A stretch of DNA of 64,000 nucleotides from Diorhabda sublineata (GCF_026230105.1 NC_079476.1:28200559-28264558), one strand, 5' to 3'; numbered from the stretch's first letter, positions 47,959-62,075 are shown. Made by a program: numbers and translations. The notes: a model not told the origin generated them from the sequence alone.

Positions 47959-50074
47959 ACATGGATTATGAGAAATGATCCACCCCAATAAGAGGATCTA
48001 GGGAGCGTGGTTGCGATATTATTATTATCAAGTATGTGATTGGCGTTTGATTATATTGAACCAATATGTCATCAGTATTGCAACGCCGCAATCATTCAAG
48101 GTAGTCAATCAACATTCGTCGGTCCCAGTTAGTGTCCCAGCGAACGCAATATTTTCTGTAGCCTGACTGCTCATTAAAAATATATTACAATAAAAATCTG
48201 AAACTACTGGAAATTTGATTTACGGTAAACTTCTGATTGTCCTTAACATCTTGGCCAGCTCATTTAACAATATCATTTAATTAATCTCCTTCATCATAGA
48301 GATCTTTAAAATTTTATTCACAAATGCCATCAATGCTGTGGCTGTTTTCATACAACTGACTTTCTATTAAATTCCGCGGCTTACAAGAAAGGTATAACAT
48401 CTCTCAATCTACACTTAATAGGAGAATCAATAGAAGCAGCGATATTTATGTGATGAAGCTCAACACGAAATTATTTACGGGACTTGCTAATAACAAAACG
48501 TGTGGAAGGTACATAGATACTACTCACATCAATCAACTGTTGCATGCGTGGCCGCTATACAAGACGATCGGAGACAAAACTTCTCGTAGTTTCATTTCCA
48601 CAAATTTGGTCTCCAAAGAATTCAGTTTAATAATGCTTGGACCCATTATTACACCTCCTGGTTTCAGAATTTATAATAATTAGAAATCACTATTTCAACG
48701 TTTATAGCATAATTTGGTTGATCATGATCATTTGCCCATGAAGCCTAACACTTTTCCACTACCAAAATTGATAGATTCATTTAAATACACAAAAACATTC
48801 TTCATTGCTCATTAGATCAGTTAGTTAAAAAAGCTGTTAAAACTGAATAAATTTCATATTTTTTCTTTGATTTGAAGTTGATAGTTATTCAATAAATGTT
48901 TTTCGGAATATGACTGAGTTTGTCCCCTATTCAATAATCCAGAATATAACCTAAATATTTGATCGTCATTGAATAATCGTATTTGTTGGGAAAATAGTTT
49001 ATTCCAATCCAAATTGTTTTAGGTTTGAACACTTGAGCCTATTTTCATGTGAACCAATTATCTTGAACTCAAGTTAACACGTATGATTTTCCCAAGGAAA
49101 TTCTTGAAATTGCCAGCAATATTTGAATCCCAAGGGTGAGGCTTCATAGCCGATGTAAATTGAAATTTACGTGTTTGCTTATTCTCTATCTCACCGCAAT
49201 ATAACGCGAACATATAAATTGACGTTTCCGAATTTAGCCTTCTTTAATTCATCCCAACAAAACTTCTTAATTGAATTTTATAAGAAGAACACGAATATTT
49301 ACATAGATCTACGTGGAAAATAATACGACCGTTGCCTTTTTCCTATCAGTTTCATTTATTTTGAAAAGTATATCTTGTACCCTCCTGTATTGAGACAATC
49401 AGTGAAGTTTAGACTCCTTCGGGCTTGTAAGTAAATTACGTGAAAATATATACAAAAATTTACCATTAGACAATAAAAGCTGCCAAAGATAGTAATTATA
49501 ATAGGAGATTCGCCAATTCTCGTAATGTTTCTGAAGAATCATGGTCGGTCCATTGTGAATGATCTGAGAAATAAGGCTTCTTCATCGAACATAATCTCTA
49601 CTTCACTTGATAACCTCAATAATTACTTCTCATGATCCGCTTTCATATCTCCCTCATGCTAATGCTAACTTACAGTTTCTTCTTTATATACGTAGTTTTA
49701 GCAGAGCTTCGCAATTAATGACATCAAAAATAAATACTCCTCTGGAACTGACTGACTCTTAAAAATGTTTTCGAGTCTGTCCGATTGCACATTAAATCAC
49801 CTTGCCACTTTAATTAACGTTTCATTTTAAAAGGGCACTTTTCCCAATTGCCTTAAGACAGCTATAATTATACCTCTGTATAAAGATCGTAGAAATATTG
49901 TTCAAAAAGAGGCTTTTATCATTTCTATTTAAATATAAAATACCAATTTGGGTTTTTAAGTAACAAATGGACAAATGATGCTGTATTCTTCCACTGAAAT
50001 AACTTTTTGAGATTTTTCTAGTGTTTTTGATTGTGTTAATTATAATATTTTAATTAACAAATTGTAGTACTACT
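47959..50074. other. no recognised gene
   Basis: A 77-codon frame at 48450-48683 has no known motif. The rest is stop-dense AT-rich sequence. Confidence 0.4.
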
Positions 50075-50880
50075 GTTTCAGGGGAACCCCTCTCGCATGG
50101 TTTAAGTCATACCTTACCAACAGAAGTCAGCTTGTAAGCTAATAGAATGTGGAGTTCCTTAAGGCTCAGTACTAGGCCCTATTTTGTTTTTTGTGTTTAT
50201 AAACGACAGCGCCTATCTAGACATCAGTGGTAAAATTTGTCTATTTGCAGACGACACTAGAGTAATCCTGATCTCATGGCATTTCATAGGACCATATCTA
50301 GTGACCTAATCACCCTTAAATCATGATACGATTCTAATCTTCTTATTGAACAACACCACCATTGACGTCGTTGATCTATAAAATTCTTAGGGCTTGTTTT
50401 GGATAATTACTTGAATTGGACATATTGCCGCCTTATTTAAAAAATCAAGATCAATTTCCAAAGAGCCGAACTTATCCACCTCCTTAACATTTTATTATAC
50501 CCTTATTGAGTCGCATCTCCGATACGCCCTTTTGGGGTACGTGTGGTGGGACCTAATTTAAGTGAATCTTCAAACTACAAAAAAAAAGGAAAAGATATTT
50601 ACAGGGACTAAACAGAAGGAGAAGGGTTCACTGCAGGAACTTCTTTAAGAGATTAAAAACTCTGACTCTTTTTTCCTTATTCATCTTAGTTTCCGTTTGC
50701 ATTATTCGTAAGAACGTCGAGCACTCCACGTTCAGAATTTTTTAAGGGCTCAATGTCTTACAATGCAAACAAAATGCACAATCACTTGTTAACAATTTTT
50801 CATGAGCTGCCCCTGACTTTCAGATAGTAGTGTAGAATTATTTATTCCATCAAACACACTACATAGACATGAGTATCCGA
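50075..50880 (+). pseudogene. Jockey-type LINE ORF2, C-terminal half
   Basis: The blocks GTPLAWFKSYLTNRSQ, ECGVP then GSVLGPILFFVFINDSA, and KICLFADDTRVI (the catalytic FADD box, about 50240) identify a Jockey/CR1-type reverse transcriptase. KFLGLVLDNYLNWTYH, LNILLYPY, RRVHCRNFFKRLKTLTLFSL and HELPLTFR follow in order, reaching the C-terminus and the start of the 3' UTR. Frameshifts and stops are frequent and the 5' half is gone, as is usual for LINE copies truncated at insertion. Confidence 0.83.
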
Positions 50881-51689
50881 ATTTTCGGATCGGAAAAAGT
50901 ATCGAATAGAACAAGTACATGTTTAAACAAAACGGGTGTTCATTAAAATTTATTTAAGATAATTAGGATTCGCATTTATCATTCATAACGAATTCTCAAA
51001 GGGTTGAAAGAAGAACGATAACATAATAATGAATTTTTCTATAAATCTCGTATATATATATTAATAAAATGTATCAACGGTTTTGGAAATACTGATTTGA
51101 ATGAATTCATTCCATTCCTGGTAATTTGATATGGGAATATAATTCTGAAAAATCGAATTTTCAAATGAAAAAGTAAATTTGTAGCAATGTAATTGCATTG
51201 GTTCACGGAAGGTAAATCAGAAGAGATTATTATTCATGGCGACATTTATATCAATAGGTAGAGAGTAGAGACTATACCGTAGAGGAAAAATATAGTATGT
51301 GACTTTATTAGAGTGTTCCCTAAGTAGTCGAAAATATTGTATTGGTACTTTTAAGACGAAAAACTCTTATAAACATTCGTGAAAAGTATTATAGTTAATG
51401 AAATATGAGGTGTCGAATTGTTTTATCATTTTGTTAGAAGCAACAACATTTGTTAAGCATAAAGGAAAAATCGAATAATATTACAGCCTTATAGGTATGA
51501 TACGATTTTGAATACCTCCCAAGTTTAATATTGAGGTTGCGTTTTTAACGTTTCTCCAGACAATTGGATCTCCTAGGTTCTCTAGCCAATAATAAGAAGT
51601 ACATCTCTCAAAAGAACTAACCAGAAGTTAGTCGACTCAACTCCAATAATCCCTTACCTTCATGTAGTACACAGATTTATTGTCTTTTA
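50881..51689. other. no recognised gene
   Basis: AT-rich spacer between the Jockey relic and the BEL pol; BEL gag would be expected here but was not recognised. Confidence 0.4.
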
Positions 51690-54600
51690 ATAATAATTGT
51701 ATTGTTTTGTCACCTGTTTTAGTTACCGTGAAAAATGGTCATGGCTTTCCTGCACAATTTCATGTACTATCACTTGTATAGGAAATCAAACTTTCAAAAT
51801 AAGCTCAAGAATTAACTTTTCGTCGCAAGCTTGTGCCTTCAATACTGATTTATCTTGTGCTCTCATAGAAAGCAGAACTTTCAATCTTGTGCAAAGCGGA
51901 AATATTCTGGGACATTCTTTGCATTGGCCAGATTAAACTTGGCACGAATCTCCATACACTTTAAAATCTCTATCTTGCCTAGATCATTTCGGGCTCCATT
52001 TCCTTACCACAAAGACTAAAAACTATTTCAAATAATCCAGTTACAACTTGCTCGCTGTTTGTTTCCACATCAACGAAATCAGCTCTAATCAATCTCTAGA
52101 AGAATCAAATAATAACCTCAGATGTTCTGGCTGATACAGGAACCGCCTAATAGTACAATGTTTTTGGCACGCGGGGAACAATTAGGTGAGCATCATTTTT
52201 TCGAAACTCTAATTCAAGATAACTTGGGTCGATTTATTGTCAAATCCCTCTTAAAGGAACATACAAATATACTTGGAGAATGCTTAGCTGAAAAACGTTT
52301 TTACAGACTAGAAAATAAATTTAATAAGAATTTCAATCTAAAAACTTAATACTCCAATTTCATTCATGAATATTTCCAATTAGGACATATGTCACTTGTA
52401 TCGGATCCCATTTTCTAGGCTTTGTATTATCTTCCCTACCAATACGTACTCAAGGAGGACAGCACAACTACCAATATCCGATTTATTTTCCATTTTACTT
52501 CGGTTTAGGAAGCATACATAAGTTCTCACCGTTGATATAGAAAAAATGTACAGGCAAGTCCTCCTGATTGTTGGCGATCAACGCAATCTTCAAAGCATTC
52601 TTTGGCGCGATGACCCAGCGCAAACTTTATCTATCTACCGATTAAATACTTTAACATATGGTTATTAAATTGGACATCAAATGGCTAATAAAAATCCCTT
52701 AATCGGCTCCATAATCTTGGAAGACTTTTATGTTGACGACCTTCTAACGGGTGAGTCATCTTCATCAGAAATAACCCAAATCAAAGAAGAAAATTCATGT
52801 GTACTCTCTTCTTATGGATTCCCACTGATGGTTATTATAAGTGAATGTTTAAAAAACATGTACAGCAAATCCCCATCAACAGTCGATTTGTGTTCAAACG
52901 AACCAACCAAAACTCTAGGTCTTCTATGTAGATACACTAACTTATTCGGTAAAAATCGTCATTGGTCAGGTCTGTGTGACCAAGAGATCAATTCTTAACC
53001 ACGTGAATCAAATATTTGATTCCCTAGGATTACTCTTACCATTTATTATAACTCCTAAGATTCTCTTGCAGAAACTGTGGCAGATGCGCTTTTCTTAAAC
53101 GAATCAGTACTTCTAGACGTCCACAGTAAGTGGATACATTTTCGAAATGAAATTTTTTTATCTCAACAACATTTCCATTCCAAGGCACGACATTTCTAAA
53201 ATTATTGAGCTGGTGGCCGATGCCGACGCTATTCAAATTACATAAGGAGCAGTCATTTATGCTAAATCTGTTGATATAAACGATTCAGTGCATTGCCGTA
53301 TTTCTCTTTCTTAAAATAGGGTAGCACATTTAAAAACCTCAACAATACCAAACTTAGAACTATGCGCTGCTATACTTTTGGCAGAGCTTATCCTAAATAT
53401 TGTTAATTCCATGAAATTAGATATCCAATGTATTTCTTATTATACCGATTCCACGATAACCCTGTCGTGGATTAAAGAGCAATCGGGCTTCGCAAATACA
53501 AACTCTAAGTAATACCTATCAATTGTTTCATATACCAACTGAAAGCAATCCTGCGAAGTTATTAACCAGGGGCATATCATTGTCAGAATTAAAAAACTCG
53601 AATCTATGATGGTACGGTCCTGATATGATAAGATATCCAACCAATCAACAACAAGTGTCACATCTTGCCGAAATTAACCCTTCATATCTACCCGAAATTC
53701 ATTCTAAGGCAATTACATTATCGGCCAATTTAACGACAGCTTTTCATACTTCCCCTCAATTAAATAGATTCTCGAATCTAAACCGACTGGTAAGAGTATT
53801 TTCTTACGTCTTGATATTTTGTAACAATTCCAAAAACAAAGAATTTAAGACTGAAGACTGTTTGACTGCAAAGGGATTAGATAATTCCATAAATTAATTG
53901 ATTGAAATTGTTCAATTTAACCATTTCCCAAACGAAATATCTTCATTATTAAAAACTGGTTTACTTCCAAGCAGCAGCCCTATATTAAAACTATCTTCTA
54001 TCAAGACTCAAAGCGAGTAGGTAACATCTAAGATTGCTGCATGCAGGTCCCCAACATACTCTTGCTTCCTTAAGAGAACGTCTTTGGCTCCTAGATGTTA
54101 GGAATATAGTCAAAAAGGCCATACATAATTTTGCAATATGTTTTAAAGGGAATGCTAAGTCAGTCACACCTATGATGGGTGAACTTCCATCAGAGAGGAT
54201 CCCCTTCAAGATCCTTTTTATACATCGGCATCGATTATGCCGCCCCCTTCAAATTAAAAGACAGAGTCACCAACAACTATAAGTTGAATAAGGCTATACT
54301 CTTAGAGCTCGTAGGAGATTTGAGTACAAATTTGTTTTTAGCCGCTCTTAAGCGGTTTATAGCTAGACGAGGAAAATACAGTATTATAAATTCCGATAAC
54401 GACACAAATCTAGTAGAAGCTTCAAACGAAATTAAATTGTTCTTTGAAGAAGGAAATTACCTGCCATACCTGCTAAGGCTCCTCATTTTGGAGGCATATG
54501 GAAAAGTGCTATTGAATCGGTGAAACAGCATCCGCGACGCATAATCGGAAATACACCACTTAATTATAATCAATTTCATACGATCATTACACAAATCGAA

Positions 54601-55080
54601 TCAGTCCTCAGCTCCCGTCCATTAAATCCTTCATCCGACGACCCTAATGATCTTTCCCCTCTTAGACCGTATACTTCCTAATTAGTGCTTCATTGACAGC
54701 CCTTCTAGAGTCAAACTTAGTATCTGTTCCTGATAACAGACTCAAACAATTCCATGGTTCAAGAATTCTGGCAAAGATTGTCGAAGGAATATATTTCTCC
54801 AAATGGGCACATTCTTCCCAAGAAAACCTCAAACCCGATATTCTAGTTCTTCTTAAAGAAGATAATCTACCACGATTCCAATGGAACTGAGGTCGCATAA
54901 CCGAAATGTTCCCTGGTAAGGATGGCATCGTTCGAGTAGCCTCCGTGAGGATTCGATGGCAATTTTTAGAAGACCAGCTGTCAATTTATGTGTGCTTCTT
55001 AATCAAACTTTTAAAGCCTCATATGGAGGCTTTCAAGGGGGCCGATATGCTGCGACCCAGACTCCGTGCTTTGTTCGAGA
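51690..55080 (+). pseudogene. BEL/Pao retrotransposon pol, nearly full length
   Basis: The order of blocks is that of a BEL/Pao polyprotein. The protease end and linker lie at 51715-52120 (ADTGTA just before RT is probably chance). RT follows: GRFIVKSLLKEH, EYFQLGHMS, KEDSTTTNIRF, IEKMYRQVL, LWRDDPAQ, and the YVDD box at 52729-52740 in ILEDFYVDDLLTGE. RNase H is at about 53340-53480 (LELCAAILLAEL, YYTDSTITLSWI). Integrase includes HAGPQHTLASLRERLWLLD, FLYIGIDYAAPFKLKD, INSDNDTNLVEASNEIKLFF and a damaged glutamate block. The BEL C-terminal part at 54690-55075 has NRLKQFHG, LLKEDNLPRFQWN and MFPGKDGIVRVASV. Many stops and frameshifts; no LTRs recognised. It encodes no active enzyme. Confidence 0.9.
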
Positions 55081-58000
55081 GAGGGAATTGGTGTGTGAAG
55101 AGAGAGAGTCTATCATGACGTTTCTGACATAAATCGAAAAAGAACAAAACGTGAACTGTCTCAGATATTGTTTCAATTTTATTAGTTGTTAACAATTTTC
55201 TTTATTGTATAATTACAAAAATAAAAAACATCACTATCTTGAGCAATAGGTTTTTCTAGAAATTGTTGAAAAAAACAATATAAGCAAGTCAATATTAAAA
55301 CCGCATTCGCCAAACAAAGTGAAAATAGAGTAATGATTTATTTTGTGGTTTTATATAAGAAAAAAACCAAAATATAATATCAGAGACTTTGTGATCTGGA
55401 TGGAGCCTAAGAATCATTTTGATGATTGTTACTTTTTCATATTAGATGCTGAAGGTTTTAATCGAAATCAAACGGGAAATATCCAGACTCCTGGTAAACA
55501 AAATGTCCTGTTTTAGACTCCCTAGACCCATTTACGTTTCAACAATAATTCGCATGCCCTCAGAAACAATGATTTGCCAAATTCACAAAAATCTGTACAA
55601 TGCACCAGTCAAAGAGTCAAATTGAATACCAGTTTTACTCAGTAGTTCTAATATATGATTTCAATTTATAAAATCCTCGCAATTAAAAAAATGGTTAACA
55701 CTAATGGTAACAATAACAACATAAAGAATGCGAGAAAGTGAGTTATTACCATTTTTCAGTGAAAATAAAGAACTTGTTTATTGGAATAATATCGCAAAGC
55801 CGCCCCTAGACATTAATTTAAATAAACAGAAACCAACTAAGTGATTTATTGACATTTGTGAAACTAGTTCAAAATGCGTCTTCCTGCACAATAGAAATAA
55901 CATTGCATCCATTTCACATTCCTATTTAATGAAACTCTATAAGAATATGAAAATATTAAATTAAATTTTTTCTTTGCCAGCAAAGTAGATACACGAAATA
56001 ACTTTTCTTCATTTGAATGTGGAAACTCCATTGGAAAAAGATGTTTGATCTGTGAGAAATTCTGTCGCTAAAGTCATTGTGATAAGGGAACCATTCGTAA
56101 GCATAAACAAAATATTACTTCTGCCATTACATACCAAGCCAGAATTGATTAAGTATTTTGTCAAACCGTTTGTTTGTTTCAATTACTGCTGGTCTGTGAG
56201 AGAAAAGCTATTAAAAGGCTTTTTTTAATATAATTTTGTTCTCAAAATTTTCCTCTTTGAATTCTTTGATGTATCTAAATGAAACTGAGTTTTTAAACAT
56301 ATCTTATATTTTATTTCATGTTTCTCTAAACTTGTGAAGAAACGAGTGCAAAGTCATTGATAATTTCATAAATTGTAACCATTAATATATCTAAAATCAA
56401 TTTTATATCAAGGTCAACAAAACTACTGCTGACCAGTTTTATAGGGATAACTTTTATTCTATACCTGCATTCCAAGAGGTGAAATTTCTCATAATTCGAA
56501 TATTTGGAAACAGTGCCTTAATCGATAGCAAACATAATTCTTCACTGTTGTCTTTTTCCCATTTTGTTATTTTCATAATAAATTATGTAACTTGCAAGAC
56601 CGCACATATACAGAATATTTTTTAAAATGCGAGACGGCATCGGTTAATCCGTCTGTGGGTTATGTTGCGACCCAACACCTGATCCATTGTATCGACTCCA
56701 ATATTGGTTTTGTTATAATACTGGACAATTTCTATTTATTTTTTCCCTACTAATTGCTGCATCTGGGTGCATTATAATGTAAATAATGTGAAAGATTTCC
56801 TTTTTTTAGGATCATAAAAACAAATTACCTTTTACATGAAACGTATCCCGAATAGATAATTTTACACGATCTTTACATGATAGTATGCTTAATGAAATAT
56901 ATTTATTTCCAGAATTCCTTTAAGAAACGTCAAATATATACACGTAATGTTTGCACAAAATATTCAAACGTTCACTCCAAGTGAAGTTTAATTAAAAGAT
57001 GACCCGATCTAAGTAACAAAGTTAGTTACTTAGATTCCTAATTCCTATTAAGATGAGTTATAATGAGTAAGTCTCCAGAAAAAAACTCAAGTTTATAAGA
57101 TGTGTAATAATACCGATTATTACGTATTCCTCGGTAGTATGAAGACACACATGCTATACAAACAGAAAGAAACTACAATACCAACAGATAATGACGTTGA
57201 AACAAGCATTAAATGTCCACTGAACAAGAAGAGAATTGCTCGATTTGTCCAGAATAAAATAAATAAGTTTCACTGTTATTTACTGCATCAAGCCAAAGAT
57301 AAATTGATGGACGATACCTAAATGACTTCATTTAAACAGATCTCAACAGAGAACGTTTCTCAAGATATTTGTTAGAAGAGCCTACAATCAATTTTCAACT
57401 CAAACTTTAATCGAAAAAATATCTTTTCGTATGAAATTTCTGTCGACACGTGAACGAAAGTTTTTTCATTAAATTTCCAATTCAGAATCTCACAGAATCT
57501 TAATTTGAATAGAACTGAATAAATTCGCGTGATCTTTATTATTTCTTTGGGGCATGAAAGGGAGTTTTTTAAAAATGAAACTTTGTTAAGAATGTATAAA
57601 GTAGGTATAAAGCGTCAAGTATGACTTCATGCTGTAAAATTGGGAGTAAACGAACATTGGAAGAAAAAGTTGAAATCCTTAGTAGGTGGAATAAGGTACA
57701 GCTAAAACTGAATTATATGCACTCTAAAAGCTTTTTCTTTAAATTTCAATGTACTTTCTAAAACAACAAGATTCTCACTATGTATCAAAGCTAACGATTC
57801 ACCGCCTGCGGCACCACAAGTGTTTTTGACATAGTACAAATATGAAAGAGCTATAAAAGGAAATAATTATTGATGAAAAACATTTCATCTTTTTCTTTGT
57901 ATTTAGAATAGACATGAAAAGAATGTTTTTTGATTTTATTCAGTTACTTCAACCTCGAGAATGTACAATTCGTAGTTTTTTGAGACCTTCAAAATCCACA

Positions 58001-58084
58001 AATTCTATTTCACTTACCTATTTCTGAATATAATTGATAATGTTCTCTAAAAAATCACAATTTTATTGTTACAGGAAGATATTA
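55081..58084. other. no recognised gene
   Basis: It should contain the BEL 3' LTR, but no boundary was seen. A 73-codon frame at 57100-57321 is unrecognised. At about 57640-57690 KRTLEEKVEILSRWNK recalls the first helix-turn-helix of pogo/Tigger transposases, too short to call. Confidence 0.35.
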
Positions 58085-58230
58085 TTAATCGATATAGTCG
58101 CCTTCAATTTCAATGAACTTCTTTGAGATATGTCTAAGGGGATGCGTTACATTATTGAAAATGATTTTGTAAACCAGGTGTTTTTTACAAATTTCCCCAC
58201 CCAGTTGATCCAGAAGAATCAATTAATACC
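58085..58230 (-). pseudogene. possible mariner C-terminus
   Basis: The minus strand ends RHISKKFIEIEGDYID followed by TAA (complement of 58085-58087). The FIEIEGDYI ending is the kind found at mariner transposase C-termini. Further upstream on this strand (to about 58700) no catalytic block could be read, so this is tentative. Confidence 0.4.
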
Positions 58231-58869
58231 TCGCTGTTATTATTTTAGCAGTGTGAATATATTTAAGAAGCAACATTCTTTTTTCATCCTAAGAAACTGA
58301 TTCTTACCCGATTTCTGTATCATATTTAGCTTTGAGGTCAAAGTACCGGATTCACACCATTACTTTGCATCTGGTTTTGATTTCCGATAATGATCTAGAT
58401 AATAAAAAAATCGTATAAGAAAATGTTTTGCTTTCAGTGCTGACAAATGCAGTCCCCAACCAAAATATTGCCCACATTACACTAGAATCCTCAGATTATC
58501 AAGAATCCTGTAGCTAATAGTTTTTGTTTTCGTGCTAGAATTCCCAATTGAAATCCTTTGTATACTGTTTTTAATTAATTCCACCTCATCATATACGATC
58601 ACATTGATCAAATCACATCTTCAGTTTTAACTGGATTCTGGTGTGGAGAATTGTGTATTTTTTTATATGACTCAATATTAATGTATTGATGTATTTATCA
58701 GGACCAAATATGAATGATACAGATATCGAAATAATTCGGGCAATGCTCTTAAAAAATCGGCTTGAGCCCAGCAACGCCCAGAAGTCTGGCAAAGCTGTTA
58801 AAAAAGATTAAAACAAAGCATGCGCGGATTTTTTTTGTGACGTTTTTTTTTCTGCGTACGAATGCGGAT

Positions 58870-59650
58870 TACGAAACTATGTTTACCGAATTTAAATATC
58901 AATTTCCGAACTCTCGGCTAACCAAATCGTCCAACAGTGTGGAAGACGTACCAGAAATTCTTAAAAACGGGCTCTGTTGCCGATGCGCCGTGTTCTAGAC
59001 GACTAGTATTTATAACAACTAACCAAAAACCAATTTTCAGTGCGGCTATCGGGACAGAGACGATTACTGAAACGCATGCACTATCGAGTTTACAGTCTGC
59101 GTCTACTCCACGCACGAGTGGTACCTCGAATGCAGTCAGGATAATCAGCAATCCATTTTGTGGTTAGGTCAAGCAACCTTCAAGCTGAACGGTACGGTCA
59201 AAAGGCATAACTACGTTTACTGGAATGACCAGAATCCTCACGTCTTTATTGAAGAAGAATTAAACTTGCCTTGGGTGTGTATGTGGGTAGGTATCATACT
59301 GTCTCGTGAGTACGTACTTTTTTTATCACGTGATGGGCCAAAGCTATCTGGAAATTCTCGAAGATTTACGTGAGCTTCGCCACACTACGCGTTATGTATG
59401 CGGAAATACATTAATGCTTATTTTGGAAAATGGATAGGCGGTCGAGGATTCGTTGAGTGGCTCGCACGATCAAGTGACCTGAGATCCTGTGATTTCTTCC
59501 TGTGTGGCCTTCTTAAGGACCATGATTCTGCAGAATGACAACACACCCTTCCTGACCTCTAAACTGCAATTGAAGAAGAATCTAAAACTCTTCGCAGACA
59601 GCTTGGTATGCATTGATCAAGATGAGCATCGATCTAAGTACTTACAGTAA
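58870..59650 (+). pseudogene. Tc1/mariner transposase relic
   Basis: KFLKTGSVADAPCSRRLV (in the frame 58937-59167) is the linker after the N-terminal helix-turn-helix. A deletion joins it to LGQATFKLNGTVKRHNYVYW, NDQNPHVFIEEELNLPWVCM and then, through frame changes, a region with RWIGGRG-like and ARSSDLRSCDFFLCGLLKDH sequence. The first catalytic aspartate of the usual DEATFxLNG is replaced by Gly-Gln, and the last SPD is SSD. The middle DGAPPH block is degraded. Dead copy. Confidence 0.78.
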
Positions 59651-60489
59651 CCCTTTTTCGAATCCTCTTTGTAATTTTTTTTTGATAAAAACATTTTGAT
59701 GCTGCATTTTTTCTTTTAAAGTTTTGTTGACTGACTTATGTCGACCTTTGTATTTTTTTGTATGATGAAATGAATCTAGAAATAATTATTCATAGCAAAT
59801 TAATTCCACAGACGGGACAAAAAATAGCAACTGTACTTTGATATAAATATATTTCCGAAATTAAGATAGGATTACATATAATTCCTTCCTCATAATACAT
59901 TCATTTTAACGAAAATGAGAACGAAAGATCGATCAGAAAACCAACTGACGACGTTTAAAAGTTTGTTCTTCCAAAGTTTCCAATTTTAACTATTCAATTG
60001 TACTGCTTGATGATGCATGCTGTAATTTGATCCGTAAATATTTGAAAAGCTTCTCTTTAGAAGTTTCCAGATTTTCTTAATTTTCCTCCCTAGCATAAAA
60101 CGCAAAACGCAAAAACAAACTTGAATTTCCACAAATATTTTATATAATCAATTAGAATAACTAAGACGCCCCATTGCTTGAGTCTTCATATGAAAAATAA
60201 GCAAAACGTTAAAGCATATTAGCAATGACAAAATGAAAATAAGACATAAATTCACGTATTTGTTATTTTGAAGATTGTTTTTTGAACGGAATTATCTCAA
60301 GATTTAAAAAAAAAATATATATATATATATATTCCATAGCAATTCACGTATAATTAATTCCCTGATTTAGCCAATGAATATTCAACTACAGTCATAACGA
60401 CCTAACCTATTGAAATTTAATGTTATCCATAAATTCACCAATCAAAATCAGACCAATAAAAAATTATTAAAAATTCCTATAGTAACCAG
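59651..60489. other. no recognised gene
   Basis: AT-rich; a (TA)n run at 60316-60332. No coding trace. Confidence 0.4.
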
Positions 60490-60821
60490 AATAAATATTT
60501 CAATTAATCAATATTTTTATTGAAGTCAATTTGAATATTGAATTTTGAATTCCATGAATTTAAAAATTTTTATAAGCTTTAATAATATCAAAATCACCGG
60601 AAATCTTAATTAATTATTGTGAGTAAAATTTTATTATTGTTATACATTTATAAATATTTCTTATATATTGTATTCGACCATAATTTCAGTCGCAGACGGT
60701 GAATACATGAGTATTTGGAAGCTTGGAAAATATGCTGAAGTCCACTTTGGTGTTTCCTTGCCACGTTCCCAATAAAAAACTACTCATTATATAGCTGGCA
60801 AAGACTTCTTTACAATTCATG

Positions 60822-60868
<47 letters not shown>

Positions 60869-61085
60869 CGACTTTTTATTGAGAACGTGGCTAGGAAACA
60901 CCAAAGTGTACTAACTTCAATATATTTTCCCTAGCTTTCGAATACTTATGTCTTCATCGTCTGGGAAATAATTAATCAAGATTGCTGGTGATTTTTGATA
61001 TTATTAAAGCTTGTAAAAGAAAACTCATAGAATTCAAAATTCAAATTGACGTTGATAGAAATATTGTTTAATCAATATTTCAATA
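60490..61085. repeat. ~600-bp palindrome, probably Penelope-like terminal repeats
   Basis: Left arm 60490-60790 matches right arm 60875-61085 in inverse, including GAACGTGG, GGAAACACCAAAGTG, AAGCTTGTAAAA and GAATTCAAAATTCA, with moderate divergence. An (AT)n tract of about 40 bp (60824-60863) lies in the centre. The right arm leads straight into the Penelope-like coding relic, so the arms are most likely that element's terminal repeats in inverted order. Confidence 0.75.
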
Positions 61086-61640
61086 ACGTATATCTAGAAG
61101 CTTGTCTTGGAACTATTGACAAAAATTGGGAACAAATCAGTATCCATTGTAAAAGGATTGATTTTTTAAATTCATATCATTTTTTATCAATAATACATAT
61201 TTTTTTTAATAATAAATTTTATGAACAAACTTTTGGTACACCATTATAAACTCTATTACAACACCCAACGGTGCATCTGAACTGTCTCAATCTCATATAA
61301 TTCACACATATTTACTTTCCATTATCTCTTCTCGATAACAAATTCAAGATTGCAAATAAAACAATTTTAACAGTCAGATCTATCTTTTTCAAAGTAAAAG
61401 ATAAAACATCTCTATTCTCACTTAGAAATATTATTTACATTATTTACAGCATTTCATGTAAAGATTGTAACAAACAATATGGCCGAACATATTAATTCGG
61501 CCAACGATCAGATGGACACTGCAAGCATTTTAACAACTGAACCACTTCTCAAAAAAGAACCTTCTTAGAAATGACCTACATCGCTCATCTAGAAAACTGT
61601 ATAAATAAAATAACACATACCAAACATAAACTATCTCATT
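61046..61640 (+). pseudogene. Penelope-like element RT/GIY-YIG relic
   Basis: FFNNKFYEQTFGTPL at about 61196-61246 is the RT block of Penelope-like elements (FNNxxYxQxxGTPMGSPLS), cut off by a stop where the catalytic part should follow. At about 61436-61490 YSISCKDCNKQYGRTY resembles the start of the GIY-YIG endonuclease domain with its CxxC, and RTFLEMTYIAHLENC follows. The distance between the two is far too short, so most of RT is deleted. PLEs copy their RNA at chromosomal nicks; this one is inactive. Confidence 0.72.
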
Positions 61641-62075
61641 GAGATTCATTCTTTCTTACTCTAATGAAATAGTATATATGCAATAAATAAAAGAAGAAAC
61701 AATAAATCTAGTTCTACATATTCAGTTTAAGGGCTTTCTAAATTGTGCATCTAATTTGGTTAACAAACAAAATGAATAATTATAACTAAAATCGCATTGT
61801 TATAAGTAACCATTAAGATCGATAATCTTCGTCAATCCGATAATGCAGTCAAAAAAGTAATTTAATTGAGTTTTATAAAAAGAGGACCCAGTTAAACTTG
61901 GTTTCAGCAGGAAAGAATGGAAGCTAAAACCTCAATACTTTGACATTCGAAACGACATAAAAAATTCTAGTGAAGAATTATATCTAATTGAATAAAATAC
62001 TCATTTCTTCCATATTATTTTTAATTACAATTATTATTTATCTAAAATATAACATTTTCATTAAATTCAGTTTCA
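61641..62075. other. no recognised gene
   Basis: AT-rich spacer, perhaps including the Penelope-like 3' end; nothing seen. Confidence 0.4.

Noticed and set aside
57640..57690. pogo/Tigger transposase start
   Set aside because: Only about 16 residues resemble the helix-turn-helix and nothing of the family follows.
60690..60904. Coding frame over the (AT)n tract on the minus strand
   Set aside because: The frame is a product of the dinucleotide run (Tyr-Ile repeats) and lies in the palindrome.
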